Shown piece by piece: positions 23,236 through 48,824 of a stretch of DNA of 60,000 nucleotides. Position 1 is the stretch's first letter, and each line of letters starts with the position of its first letter. This DNA is from Membranipora membranacea (lineage: Eukaryota; Bryozoa; Gymnolaemata; Cheilostomatida; Membraniporidae). Below the pieces are notes generated by a model, which saw only the letters and a list, made by a program, of their open reading frames with translations, was not told the DNA's origin and did no database searches. The stretch covers positions 2,110,001 through 2,170,000 of the forward strand of contig OU612068.1 of assembly GCA_914767715.1 (NCBI GenBank), written 5' to 3'. The position numbers were made by a program, and so were the translations under genes.

Positions 23236-25138
23236 ATGTCAGCTGCAGTGGAGTCACTAGCTCTGCTGAGTCTCGGGACTGCCAGCTTTGTTACCTTGTT
23301 CAAATTTGTAGCCTACTGTATTGAGAACAAAGTACCAAACAAGGCAAAGAGATATGAGATCTCTCTCAGGTATTATATCTCTCAGTTACCTGTATTGTTT
23401 ATCCCTGCATAAGGTATTTCAATTTTCAATACTTCAGCGCTTTGACAAAGAGGTGTTACTAATTGTTCTTTGTGCATCTGTAGCTGATGATGATGATAGT
23501 AAATGTATTATTATTATTATAATAATCATTATTGCAGGGTAGTTTCTGTGGCTTCTGCGTTGTCAGCTGTATTTATAGGACTTCTCACTATGGTCAATAC
23601 TAGAGAAGACATCATTTATAAGAGGTAATATAATCAGGTTTGATAGGATTTTGCATTATTATCATTTCCGGACAAGTTATAGATATCAAAAGCAAAATGA
23701 TGACTAAGCACTTGGTCGGTTTTCACACTCCCTATTTTTGCTCCAGAAATGTCAATGTGATAATTGTCTATAATATCCATAATAATAGTGCTTTTTTGCA
23801 AAGCCTTCATAGGCGTATTTCCAAAGACACCTGATTTTCATAATATTTCCTATTTATCTTTGCAGATATTTGAATCTCGATCGGTTCATTTGGTTCTGGC
23901 TGCCATATTTTTACTACGACACCTGGGCCATGTATCAAACGTATGTGGCAGATGAGAAGCATTTAGTGGGTAAAAAGACTATGATGTCGAGAATTGTAGC
24001 CTTCTTAAAAAGTGAGCCATTGATGATGGTGCATCATGTAGTCCTTCCTCCAACTTATGGAGCAGCTTTACTTGTAAGTTATGTACCCCTTTAATTCAAG
24101 AAACATTGCCAGATTTTGGATTTAGAGAACAACTATGGCAGAAAAGAACTGCTTGTAAGAAGGTTCATACTTGGTAAAGGGGTTGCCCAAATGTATCCGA
24201 ACCAATAAGGGGTAGAGAACTTTTATTATCATTATAATTATTTCAACCATTACAACCCATAACTCTGATTACAAGTAAGGAATTTGTGTGATTTAGATTT
24301 GTGTACTTGCTTATAATGTTGTGATTTAATCTGCCTTTTTTACATTGTGAAAATCCTCTCTAATGTTATGTAGAAATTTGGTGTCAAACTTCTGTTACTC
24401 CTTACAGTTCTTCAGAAATGGCAAAGGTGACTATCTTATTGGAATGGCATTTCTTATGGAGACAACAATTCCATTTATATCTATTAGACAGATTCTCCTT
24501 ACGGTAAGCAGAGGGTGTATGCTTCAAGCAGTATACAATTAATCCCAAATCAAGATATGTTTAGTTTGGAGGCTCGAAGGGCTCCGTATAAGGCTAGGAT
24601 GGCTCTGACTGCAGGAGTATTTGAAATAAAATGATAAAAACAATGGCATCTACCAGCCAATTTATCAAATTGAAATAAATACTAGGAGTAATGTAATTCC
24701 TGTATTGCCTTCCCCTTGTGTCTGAGCAGATTACTCCCAATACAGACTCTTGTAAAGAAGACGAATATCACGCAACTCCTCACTAATGTTTCGCTTGTCA
24801 GTGCATTGCAAAAATAATCTCAACTGGTGAAAATACATGATGTTAAAATAAATTTTCTTTTCTAGCTGGGAATGAAGGACACACTAGCCTACGTTATAAA
24901 TGGAATAATGTTAGCCATATCGTTCGGTTTAGCGAGAGTGGTGCTATGGTTTGCCATGATAAAAGCTTACGCCATGTACAGGGATGTAACGTTTTATGAT
25001 GCCCTATTTCTACTGCCCAAGGTGTGTGTATGTTTCACAACCGTATTTTTTTCAATGAATGTGTTTTGGTTTTTAAGAATTTTGTTAATCTTTAAAAAAT
25101 CAATCAAGGAGTTGATTGGCAAAAAATTGAAAAAATGA
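23236..25138 (+). CDS. TLC-domain membrane protein, TLCD3/FAM57 type
   Basis: Five exons: 23236-23369, 23538-23624, 23866-24073, 24408-24503, 24866-25138, giving 265 aa with consistent phases (2, 2, 0, 0). The protein is strongly hydrophobic with several predicted membrane spans (LLSLGTASFVTLFKFVAYC; VVSVASALSAVFIGLLTMV; the last exon has two or three). Family signals are WFWLPYFYYDTWAMYQTY, the paired His in MMVHHVVLPP typical of TRAM-LAG1-CLN8 domains, DYLIGMAFLMETTIPFIS and VINGIMLAISFGLARVVLW. It matches the vertebrate TLCD3A/TLCD3B (FAM57) pattern. These are ER or plasma-membrane proteins linked to ceramide and lipid metabolism, so the exact reaction is not assured. The C terminus is very basic (IKELIGKKLKK). 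It is convergent with malectin. Confidence 0.87.
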
Positions 25139-25913
25139 GTCATTTAGTAATTTCACACATTTTTTTATGAAGCATTACCTAAGAATTGCCATGTTATTTA
25201 GTACTCCATATCAAAACACCAAAGTCGACAACAATAAAATCCGTATGTTATTCAATCATTTTTTGAATAAATTTTTTATTTTGATTATTTGTGCTAAATT
25301 TTTCAATGAAAATAAAAGCACCAATACAATTATTTTACTCTTCCAGCATAGTGCCAAAGATTAGATGCAGTGGTGAAGGATTTATGTATTATCGTTTATA
25401 TTGTGCCAATTGTTAGTTTATTATAACAATAAATTATATGAACAAACAGCCATCTAACTACAAACAGCCATCTAACTACAAACAGAATTATCATTTATAG
25501 ACAAATACAAGAGAGATAATTAAGAGCACAACCGAGTTGCAGATCAAATATTGAGACAGGCCAAAATAATTGTAAAAGTCACAGAAATGTCAAGTCTTTC
25601 ATGTAGGTTCCTTTGTAAAGCACACTTGTATTTTACGACATCTAGACGCGACTGAAATGCAAATCTTCAAAGTTCCCTAAGGGAAGTCTTGATATGTCTA
25701 TTTTTTCAGATATTATTGGCAATGATTTTTTACATTGTATATTTCTCATATTCATATATTGTCAACTCGATAACTAAAATGTTATGTACATCACATGCGT
25801 ATCTACTAAATTGTAAAACAGAACTAGACCCATTCTCTAATTTGACAGAACTTGACAATGTTCGGACGATAACAATGGCATCGCAGAGAGATCCAGGACA
25901 TCATGTATCTTAT
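25139..25913. other. Convergent intergenic stretch between the TLC-domain gene and malectin
   Basis: Contains the 3' UTRs of both genes, AATAAA at 25266-25271, and a short direct duplication at 25443-25487 (unit ACAAACAGCCATCTAACT). The plus-strand open frame starting at 25689 overlaps the malectin last exon in antisense and is taken as chance. Confidence 0.45.
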
Positions 25914-27773
25914 TTAAATCTTGCAGAGGCAGTAGAGAAGTGGAATGAAGGCTGCCACGGCGCCTACTAGTGGTAGTATATAGGCGCTGGAGTCGGAATG
26001 GGAATATGGATCTTTTATTTTAGGGCCTGACTTATGTTTTCTTTGCTTCTCTGGTTGTTGAGGAGGAGCTGCCATCTCTTCCTCTTCTTCTTCCTCATCC
26101 TCTGCTGTCTCTGGCACCGCAAGTGGAGGCAGAGTGGGGATATCTGTAAATAAAACCAACAAGAGAACTTGACAATCAGGTAGTGAAATGAGTGTAGCTC
26201 ATTATTAATCAGCAATTATTGACACTGTTAGGGGAAAAAGATTAATTATTGAGAAGGAATTGATAAAAAGTACGACTGAGACTCATACTCAAGTAGAGTA
26301 AATAATCCAACCAACATGATCATCACGACTGCACATACACATTTTGGGAAGTACTTACCTGCTACAGAAGCTTTAGCGACATAGGCAGCATTCAATTTCG
26401 GATTGTCAAAACTCCCCTAAAAAAGAGAAAACAATATCATAAGTCTGGTGATTTTGTGCGAAGTGTTCATTAATAAATCTCCCTTGTTTAGAGCTGCTAT
26501 TATGATTATAGACTGCATCACCATAGGCCCATATATAGATTAGATTAGTAATATATTGTAGAGTAGACTGATGTATGGTATTAGCAAACATTTCTTGTCG
26601 CATTAAATAAGACGTTATGGTATAGCTTTAGTTTGAGGAATAGTACAGTAAACAGAGCTATAGTCAACGTGGCAAACAACACAACCAATCCTCAGTGACT
26701 TACCTTCACAAGGGTAAGTGATACACTTCCCTCCTCAATATCATCTTTCTTTCCGTTGACAAGGAGTTTTTTATTCTTAACTTTGAATGGAATGTACTCA
26801 TCGTGAGCCACAGCACGTCCGACTTTGCCGAAGATGTCCAGATTCTCCACAATATCAATATTACCAAGTCTGACATTGAATACCTGGAACAGTCCATAGA
26901 GAATAGTAGGTCGATGGTTGCAGTTCACCAATAAAATATGAATGTGTGGTCTTTTTGAGGAAACAACTCCTAATTTGTATAAATTCATACTACGTAGGAC
27001 AAGGGAGTTACGGACAAGCTCCATGATAGGACTATATTGTTAAGTTTCTGTCATACTGTCTGCATCACGATGGTTTGTATCTTGGTAATTGCACTGATCA
27101 TCCTCTGTTTAGAGTGAATACTAGTCTTAGCCATTTAAACTTTCAGGCAGCAAAAGTTAAACACAAACCTTTTGATGTGCTGCATTGAACCAGACTTCGC
27201 TAAACTTCAGCACAATCACATAATCGCCATCCGCCTTGAGCGGAACATCATATGAGAAATCGGAGGTATGGTATCTCTCAGTCTGGTATAGAATCTGATC
27301 TCCTTGGAGTACTCTGCCGATACTTAGTGTCTTGCCATAATCTGAGGGCTCTCCCACAGTCAGGGGGTCCTTATTATATCTGTTCAGATAAAAATCATCA
27401 TCATAAACTTATTTCAAAGGCACGACTTGCAATTTGAACACTTTGGGTGTGCCACCTATGAACAAATAATGTGGCATGACGTCACCAAAAATGGTGAGGA
27501 ACCTTTTCTTTTACTCCGGGTATTAAACTGCTGACTTTGAATACTGTCTTTCAGTTTTGCAATGATGCAGCAGGAATTAGTGAATTAAATTTGTGTAATC
27601 AACTTCACATGAGTGGTGTCAACTCACTTGATTCCATTTAAATCTACATGCTTATCACCTCCTGCGTTGACAGACCAAACAACATTGAGCTGCTTACAGG
27701 TGGCGACATGAAAGCTGAACAGGATACACCAGGCAGCTATACACAGACCTACAAGTGACATCTTCCTCAGCAT
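25914..27773 (-). CDS. MLEC: Malectin, ER membrane carbohydrate-binding protein
   Basis: Five minus-strand exons: 27773-27628, 27379-27169, 26883-26704, 26416-26359, 26143-25914, giving 274 aa (human 292) with phases checked. The signal peptide is MSLVGLCIAAWCILFSFHVA. The malectin lectin domain follows: VVWSVNAGGD, PSDYGKTLS, DQILYQTERY, GDYVIVLKFSEVWF, VFNVRLGNIDIVENLDIF, AHDEYIPF, SFDNPKLNAAYV. Next come a Glu-rich stretch, a basic segment and a C-terminal transmembrane helix (YILPLVGAVAAFIPLLYCLC), as in vertebrate malectin. It binds diglucosylated N-glycans in the ER lumen and works with ribophorin I in glycoprotein quality control. Of the ligand-contacting residues described for vertebrate malectin, the DYG Tyr, the LYQTERY Tyr and the DNP Asp are kept; the VYF Tyr is Trp here (VWF). 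Confidence 0.96.
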
Positions 27774-28435
27774 CTCGTAGCAGTAAATACTCTGAAATAT
27801 CAAAATAAAGCAAATTAGCTATATTGGATGTTTTTGCCAAGTTCAATAATGCGGTTTGCACTGGTGGCGTCAGTTTTTCTAAATATAGCATTTAGTGAAC
27901 TGTTTTCACAGAAGTAGGAATGAAATCAGCATGACGCTCATAATAGTAGTGTTGGCCTTGATCTGCCAACATAGTCAAGGCGAATTAAAAGAAATGATTC
28001 TCATGCTACCGACAGGTGTAAGGAATTTGAGTGACAAGACAAAGCAATTCATAAATTACAATTAAATTCTTGACAGTAAAACAAACAGAATAAGAACCGT
28101 GGTAGCATAAACAAAAGCGTGTATGACGTTGAGTCATCCATATCAACTATCTTGCCAATTATGTGACAGGGGATGAAGCCTCAATGCATGTTATGCAAAC
28201 TCATATGGATCAATACCCATTAGCTACCCTGGAAAAAATTAGTCAACACGCCGTCCAGGACCTGTGATCAAAAGGCCCAAAGCCATCGGTTGGTTGAGAC
28301 TAATAAAGAAAGGATCAGAATTTAATCACATCCCAACCATTTAGTCACTATGCCCAAATGAACCATAGACTCATACCACCAGGGTTTCCCAAATGTACAC
28401 AGTTCAACCAGCCTGCATTCATGATAACTTCTTTC
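27774..28435. other. Intergenic stretch upstream of malectin
   Basis: No coding exon or repeat was recognised. It presumably includes the malectin promoter and 5' UTR. Confidence 0.4.
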
Positions 28436-28811
28436 TACCGTAATACCTCACCTATAAGGCGCTTGGCTTATAAGTGAAGGCGGCTATAAGAGAGGAGCAT
28501 ATAGGCGCGGCAATCATTCGAAGCATTTTTATATTCATGTTGGACCTTAATCCGGGTTTTATAAGGGAGGATAAATAGCTCAGTGAGTCCAAATAATATA
28601 AGTGAGGCCGAATAGCTCAGTGTGTATAGCGGCTGCCTTGGAAACACAGAGTATCAAAGATGTTGTGGGTTCAAATCCCATCTAGATCAGTTGTTTCTGC
28701 AAAGGGGTGCCTTATAGCTGTGGGGTGCTCTATAACTGGAGCATTTAAATTTTTTCAGAGGGAGGTGCTTCACTTATAAGGCCGGTGCCTTATAAGTGAG
28801 GTATTACGGTA
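28436..28811. mobile_element. MITE-like element with 25-bp terminal inverted repeats
   Basis: The left end TACCGTAATACCTCACCTAT... (28436-28460) is the reverse complement of the right end ...GTGAGGTATTACGGTA (28787-28811) with one mismatch in 25. Weaker inverted similarity extends to about 50 bases on each side and includes the repeated motif CTTATAAGTGA. The outermost TA on each side may be a TA target duplication, which would suggest Tc1/mariner-type mobilisation. There is no coding capacity; a tRNA-like sequence lies inside. Confidence 0.85.
28606..28689 (+). repeat. tRNA-like (tRNA-derived) sequence inside the MITE-like element
   Basis: An A-box TAGCTCAGTGTGTATAGCG (28613-28631) and a near-perfect B-box GGTTCAAATCC (28668-28678) are spaced like a tRNA with a longer variable arm. 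The T-arm GTGGG-TTCAAAT-CCCAT pairs well. The D-arm is short, and the anticodon and acceptor stems are poorly paired. It is therefore better called a tRNA pseudogene or SINE head than a working tRNA. A second A-box-like string (AATAGCTCAGTG) lies about 40 bases upstream. Confidence 0.6.
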
Positions 28812-29579
28812 TATAGACTACTAGGCCTATTATATTATACATCGTCGTCGTCGTCATCGTCATCATCATCATAAGCAATAACATCTCTCTGAGCTTTCTT
28901 TGTAGATTACTATAACTATCATCATTTATATATGTTTGCATCCTCATCATTAGTTAGTAGGTCCTGCTACTAACTTAATCCTATTACTCATTAACTATAT
29001 ATTGTTGTATATAATAATAGTCTATTGACATAATTAGTTAGTAATTGTTGCTACACTACAATCCTTGCTACCACTACTAGTACTACTACTCTACCCAGTC
29101 ACTGTTGACTCAAGTGTATAGTATTACTCTATAATAACATATTATAATTATTAATATAATTACGTGTCTGTCTGGGTAGGATTCAGAAAGAATGATGATT
29201 TACACAAACTAGTACTACTGTATAACTATTTATGTTATTATTGCCTGTACTATTAAGCTCAATGAGTTGAACATATGTATACAGATGACGTGGGCTTACA
29301 ACTAGTTATAACTAGGAAATTGCACTACACGAACTTCCTCCCTCTTACTTTTATATTCTTGTTTTTTTCTCTTTCTTCAAATACCGGTTTGCGGATAACT
29401 TCATGCAATATAATAAAGCTAACAATGTATTTTGTACAACAATCTGTACCTGCATTCATGTACCACTTCACTAGACCAGATCTTTGTGCTTGGAGGAAAT
29501 AATGCATAGCCTCATTGACATCTGTATTTAAACTCTGATGATAAATCATCTCCATTGAAAATTAACATCAGTTTCCAAA
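28812..29579. other. Intergenic stretch upstream of CNOT11
   Basis: Contains a trinucleotide microsatellite at about 28840-28873 (CGT/CAT units) and short runs of ACT around 29080. No gene is visible. It should hold the CNOT11 promoter and 5' UTR. Confidence 0.45.
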
Positions 29580-35946
<6,367 letters not shown>

Positions 35947-36503
35947 GTTTTAACTATTAGAGCTCAGGCTATTGTGACTATCCTCGCTGTAACTATTTGT
36001 AAATATATGTTATGACCCTAGAGTGAGCTCGCCGTTTGGGATTTTCGTATCGGTCGGAGGAATGTTTTGAACACCTGAAGTTAGGTCACATTTACCGTCT
36101 CATCTGTGTTATGAAATATTGATGTTGTAGTCGTATAGAGTTGGCTTCCCTGTCATTAATATCTGGCGACTTCTTTCAATTTGAGTCACGTAACCTTATA
36201 TTCTATGACCCGTCATAAGTAGAGTAGGGGAACCACTCCAACAATGGTTGTTTAAGCCATCAGTTTGTTGGTTCTATCAATGGCTTGCACTCATCAATAT
36301 TTATGCTAAGGCTGTAATAAAATTGTCAAAAGAGTCAATTGCAAATTCTTATAATCATTTAAATTTAATAATGGTTTAGTGGTATGCAGCTTCACTACAA
36401 TAAATTCACATCACCAGGTTGTTAAATTTGTTGAACCAATTAATTTACATAAGCTTAATGTTGTGAATATTGTGAATATGAGTTCATAATTTAAAAACCT
36501 CAG
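35947..36503. other. CNOT11 3' UTR and downstream DNA
   Basis: AATAAA occurs at 36316-36321 and again near 36402. No other feature was recognised before the tandem repeat. Confidence 0.45.
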
Positions 36504-36603
36504 TTTACGATTCACACCAGGACCACAGTCTACGATTCACACCAGGACCACAGTCTACGATTCACACCAGGACCACAGTCTACGATTCACACCAGGACCA
36601 CAG
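36504..36603. repeat. 25-bp tandem repeat, four copies
   Basis: Four head-to-tail copies of a 25-base unit beginning TCTACGATTCACACCAGGAC; the first differs only in its second base (TTT for TCT). Near-identity of the units indicates recent expansion. Confidence 0.95.
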
Positions 36604-44839
<8,236 letters not shown>

Positions 44840-45192
44840 CAAGTTGGTAGCATGCTAGTTTGACATGGCATGCTCTGTGATGATTGCTGATCAATTGCGT
44901 TCTCAAACTCATCATCATCTGGAAGTTCTTGAAGCCCGCCATGGCTGGCACGAAGTACAAGCAAAAAACTTTGCTGATCTCTCAATCATGTTTCTGCCAT
45001 CATCATGATGGAGATGGATGAAACTTAAGCACTGTCATTTCCCCTTGTGTGTTTCCTATTTCCTAGTGTTTTGCTTTATCCTCAGTAGTTATGATTCCAT
45101 GATTTGTTTTCTATCATGAGTATTGTCATATGTCCACATTTACACCACATTCAGGTGTCTGTCTTTTCTCCATCACCCTCAACCTACCTACC

Positions 45193-45264
45193 TAGCCTTG
45201 TCATGTGGCTACTATTTTGTTTTGGGGCCCCCCCAAACAAAATAGTAGCCGTGTGACAACGCCG
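45193..45264. repeat. Foldback (long hairpin) element between the two coronin terminal exons
   Basis: The left arm TAGCCTTGTCATGTGGCTAC... pairs with the right arm ...GTAGCCGTGTGACAAC around a GC-rich GGGGCCCCCCC centre. The first ~20 bases match the terminus of the hairpin at 13772-13849, while the inner arms differ. Confidence 0.75.
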
Positions 45265-45391
45265 CAACTAACCAGTTTGTACTCACAATATGTTTATGAA
45301 CCTCAATATTTGTGGCCAAATTTTCTTTTTTAAATTAAAAAAGTTAAAATATTCATTATTGTCAAACTTTAATTCTGACCATGTGTTACAG

Positions 45392-45520
45392 GTGACTCAA
45401 AAGGCTAGCGTCCTACGTTTGAAGCAATTGGTGACCAGTTTAAACGCTACGTTATGTGACTATTCTAAGAGAATCGATGTACTTGAGGAACAGGTCTACG
45501 AGTATGAGTGCGCTGTATGA
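45392..45520 (+). CDS. Candidate alternative last exon (coiled-coil exon B) of coronin
   Basis: A 43-codon stretch, including TGA, preceded by a 3' splice site (TGTGTTACAG). It is in phase 0, so it can splice directly from the donor at 44139 in place of exon A; the product would be 510 aa. It starts VTQKASVLRLKQL and encodes heptad-like sequence (LRLKQLVTSLNATL). It also contains RIDVLE, a second match to the R-h-x-x-h-E trimerisation motif seen in exon A. It lacks exon A's acidic Ser/Pro-rich tail and ends soon after the coil (EYECAV). Use in transcripts is inferred, not shown. Confidence 0.7.
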   Translation: MTQKASVLRLKQLVTSLNATLCDYSKRIDVLEEQVYEYECAV

Positions 45521-46917
45521 CATCAAATTACTGTGAGGAAACATAAGAACAGCAACAGAGTCTACGACAATCACTGATATATCTACGCAATGTGCTCTCC
45601 TCATGTATTCTCATAAGAGTAACCCCCCTCATGTTACAACTTCAGTCCAGTAGCCTGTAAGTGGCAATGCTACTAACTGCTCAGGTATCAACTTTCAGCA
45701 CTTACACAAACCTTAGTATTTTTGATATTGATGGCTGATAAACATGTGGTCATCAAAATTGAAAGATTTTAGAGTTGCTTCCACCCTAACACTGAGCAGT
45801 GAAGTTGGTACACTGCCTCGTCATTAGAGCGTATGTTGAGGAGATGATTCAGATCAAGTTTACCAGGTTTGTAAAGTTCAGATACAAACCAAATGTTTAT
45901 CTGCTTTGTCTTTATTTTACTTTGTATAATCAAGGAGTTAAAGACAACTCCTTGGTATAATGCTATATGCTTTTCATAGGATGACACAGGGGTACAGAAA
46001 TCAAATAAATGTTTGCTAAAACATTTTTTACCAGACATTCTTATTTATTGTTTTATTCACTACAAAAAATCTCAGAATTCAAACTGTCATTACTCAAATT
46101 GGATAAGCTATTTTTATCAAATTGATGCTCATACTCTCCCATCTCTATCTTTTAATTCTTTCGTACATAGTCTGACAGGAAAATGGTTGTTTTCTAATGT
46201 TTTTACTGCCACCACATCTTTTTCAGAGAGATTGTTGATAAAAGAGAAGCGCTATAAAGACCTTTCAATAAGCCAGTTTTTAATAAAATGAGAGGTTTTC
46301 AAATTCTGAGTCCCGATTTCTCTGATATCAATTGTGTTCTGTTATACAGAGTCCTGCTTGTTATGTTTCTCTTTATTGTATTTCATTATTATCTCATTTC
46401 TCTATATAATACAACAACAAAAATATTTAAATATGTTGAGTTTTTTGGTGTACCACACCGATTTTGCTTTTTTTGTGCAATATCAGCTGAAGATTAAAAC
46501 CAGAGATGATTTGCCCAGGTTCCGCCCAGCTAAATACCATGCTGTTGCTATATGCATTCGGTACACGAAAAACAGTAACATAGTATCCATCACTTTTTGG
46601 GTTCTTTGACTGAAATGACTTATTTATTTTCAACAGGGTAAGTCTTCATTCACCCTAGGAGGTTGCCTTAAAACCAAAACATTCTGTCAAATCTGCCACG
46701 CTGTCTATAAACAGGATCTCACAAATATTTTCTTCAGTATAATTTTTTCACATATAGTCACGTTTTGGCAGGTTGAGTAAAGCATTTTTAGACTGATCAC
46801 ATACTTGCCATGTAGTTAGATAAAAATAGCTGGAGATTTTTTGGGGTTAGAGGGGTACTTACTACTTGGTACTTGAAGTTTAATCGCCAACTTCTGTGAG
46901 AAGGTTGTGGCAATATG
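45521..46917. other. Gene-free stretch downstream of coronin
   Basis: Probably coronin 3' UTR followed by unrecognised DNA. Open frames at 46013-46291 and 46334-46609 lack any recognisable domain. Confidence 0.4.
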
Positions 46918-47599
46918 TCATCTCGTCTGTCCGTCTCCGTTCCGGGTCTGCAACGTAGGGTCGGTAGATCGATCGCCATCAACCTTAGCCTGCCACTGGG
47001 GGTCCCTCGATAGGGCGTTCCAGTTTAGCAGTGCTCACAAAGAAGCTGTTCTGGTGCAGTTTGGTATTGCAGTGAGGGATAAAATACTGCGATTGGTGTT
47101 TCCTTGACTGTCCAGCATGTGTAGGATGTGGAGAGAGGTAGTCAGTGATGTTAACAGCAACCTTGTAGTGCATAGCGCGGAAGATGCCTAGCCTTCTTCT
47201 CTCCCTCCGGTCTTTGAGTGTGTCCCACTCCAGGTCCTCCAGAAGTTTTGTAGTGCTGGTGGTGTGATCAGTTCTTCTGACATTGGACACCATCCGGGCT
47301 GCTCTTCTTTGGACTGCTTCAATGGAGTTTATCTGAGTATTGGTCAGAGCTCCATCCCACACCGTGCTCGAGTACTCAATGACGGGTCGTACCAGATATT
47401 TGTAGGCCCGACTTCTCAAGTCCGGGAGCGACGGGGGGATAGTTCTGCTGACATAGCCAAGTCTACCCGATGCTTTACTGGTGATAAACGTACTGTTTTC
47501 ATTCCATCTCAGTGTGTTTTCCAACTTGATTCCTAGGTATTTCACTCCGGTAGCTTTTGGCATGTCAATGTTGTGCAGGGGGAGGGAGGTAAGGCACAA
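46918..47599 (-). mobile_element. 5'-truncated LINE, C-terminal part of reverse transcriptase ORF
   Basis: The minus-strand frame 47599-46985 reads the post-palm region of a CR1/L2-type LINE: GVKYLGIKLENTLRW, ASGRLGYVSRTIP, YKYLVRPVIEYSSTVWDGAL, SIEAVQRRAARMV, LEDLEWDTLKDRRERRRL. The conserved WNALS motif that ends such proteins lies in a neighbouring frame just downstream (to a stop at 46918-46920), so a one-base frameshift is present near AKL/WNAL. The catalytic domain is absent. It is a typical dead-on-arrival 5'-truncated insertion. Confidence 0.88.
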
Positions 47600-48610
47600 A
47601 ATACCTTCATAGATAGTCTAAATCTGCATTTCCCAATCAATATTTGATTAGGATTTGACAAATACTAAGGTATCATAGTATTGGTCTGGCATGCTTTGTG
47701 AATTAACATAAAAGAAATAAAATTTATTTTTATAAAAACTGAAAACTTTTTTGTATCGTCATGTAAGTACCCCGAATTCAGCGTTATTCCTATGACAGAG
47801 TATAAAAAATCAGTCGTTCAGAATCCCCAAAGTATTTCCTGAGTATGCAGGATATAAATTGAAATCCTGGGCAAATCTTGCCAAACTCTGGAGACTTGGC
47901 AAATATGTCTGATATGGTATCATCCAAAAAATAATCAAATATCAAAATTTGGACCTTGGGACAAACTCCCTGATCAAACCATGTAAAGCCATAATTATTG
48001 TTATCCAAAGTAGTTGTCCCCTTTTACTAAGGGCTAAGACAACTCCTCAGAACCATTCTGCACCAAATTCTTGCACCTGCGCAGAGCTTTCCATAACAGG
48101 AAATTACTGTGAACTGTTAATATTAGATTCATTAGAATAATACATGCCCAATCACATTCCCTGCTGTTATCGGGTTGACCAATGAGCAGGCTATGCAAAA
48201 GTAAGCCTGGAAAAAAACAGAGACTATAGTATAGAGTATAGTAAATAAGTGTAGTCAGGACATTTTCTCTACAATAACTGGTACAAGATGATGAAAGCAG
48301 ACTGAAAAGAGCTTATCCCCTGGTTATATTGCAACATGTTTATTTGATCTAGTTGATAAACATACAAACAGGTGTCTGGACCCCTGGGAATGGGACTTAC
48401 TACATCAGTACTCCTTGAGCAGTAGGAGTACATGCCTGGGTGTACTCCATTATTTTGTCCAGACCCCAATCCGTGATATGAATGTCCAGTCTAGTATCAA
48501 CCACCCACCTGGTCTTTTGTATCCTTGATACTGGACATTGGCTAAATAGAGGCATGTTGGTCAAAAAATGTTGGTTAAAATCGCAAGGGTTAGTCACTCA
48601 CCACATTGGC
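47600..48610. other. Gene-free stretch between LINE and SINE remnants
   Basis: No coding exon was recognised; only short chance open frames are seen. Confidence 0.4.
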
Positions 48611-48652
48611 GGCGAAATGGTGTGTGCCCTAAGGGCAACTTGCCATTTCGCC
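48611..48652. repeat. Inverted repeat (hairpin) next to the SINE head
   Basis: GGCGAAATGG (48611-48620) pairs with CCATTTCGCC (48643-48652), and the inner GCCCTAAGGGC is itself nearly palindromic. It lies about 90 bases downstream of the tRNA-like head on the minus strand and may be part of the same element's body. Confidence 0.6.
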
Positions 48653-48741
48653 TTGAAGGCTGCAATGTCTGCGCAAATTTGCTCTCAGTTTGTAGGCAGG
48701 TCGGAGCACACCTGGGAGTCCAACAACTCCCAGTAGTCAGT

Positions 48742-48824
48742 GGACTGCAGTGGGATTCGAACCCACGACCTTCAACACTTGCATACTGAAGGACCGGCGC
48801 TCTAACCACTGAGCCACCTCCTAC
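48742..48824 (-). repeat. tRNA-derived SINE head or tRNA pseudogene
   Basis: On the minus strand an A-box TGGCTCAGTGGTTAGAGCG (core at 48806-48816) and a perfect B-box GGTTCGAATCC (48753-48763) are spaced as in a tRNA with a long variable arm. The D-stem (GCTC/GAGC) and T-stem (GTGGG/CCCAC) pair perfectly. The acceptor stem does not pair well, and unrelated sequence continues directly on the 3' side, which favours a SINE head over a functional tRNA. Confidence 0.7.

Noticed and set aside
25689-25970. Plus-strand 93-codon frame as an extra TLC-gene exon
   Set aside because: The TLC gene already has a complete frame ending at 25138, and this frame runs antisense into the malectin last exon.
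28606-28689. Functional tRNA gene (GGA anticodon, Ser-like)
   Set aside because: Acceptor and anticodon stems do not pair and it sits inside a TIR-bounded element; better explained as a tRNA-derived sequence.
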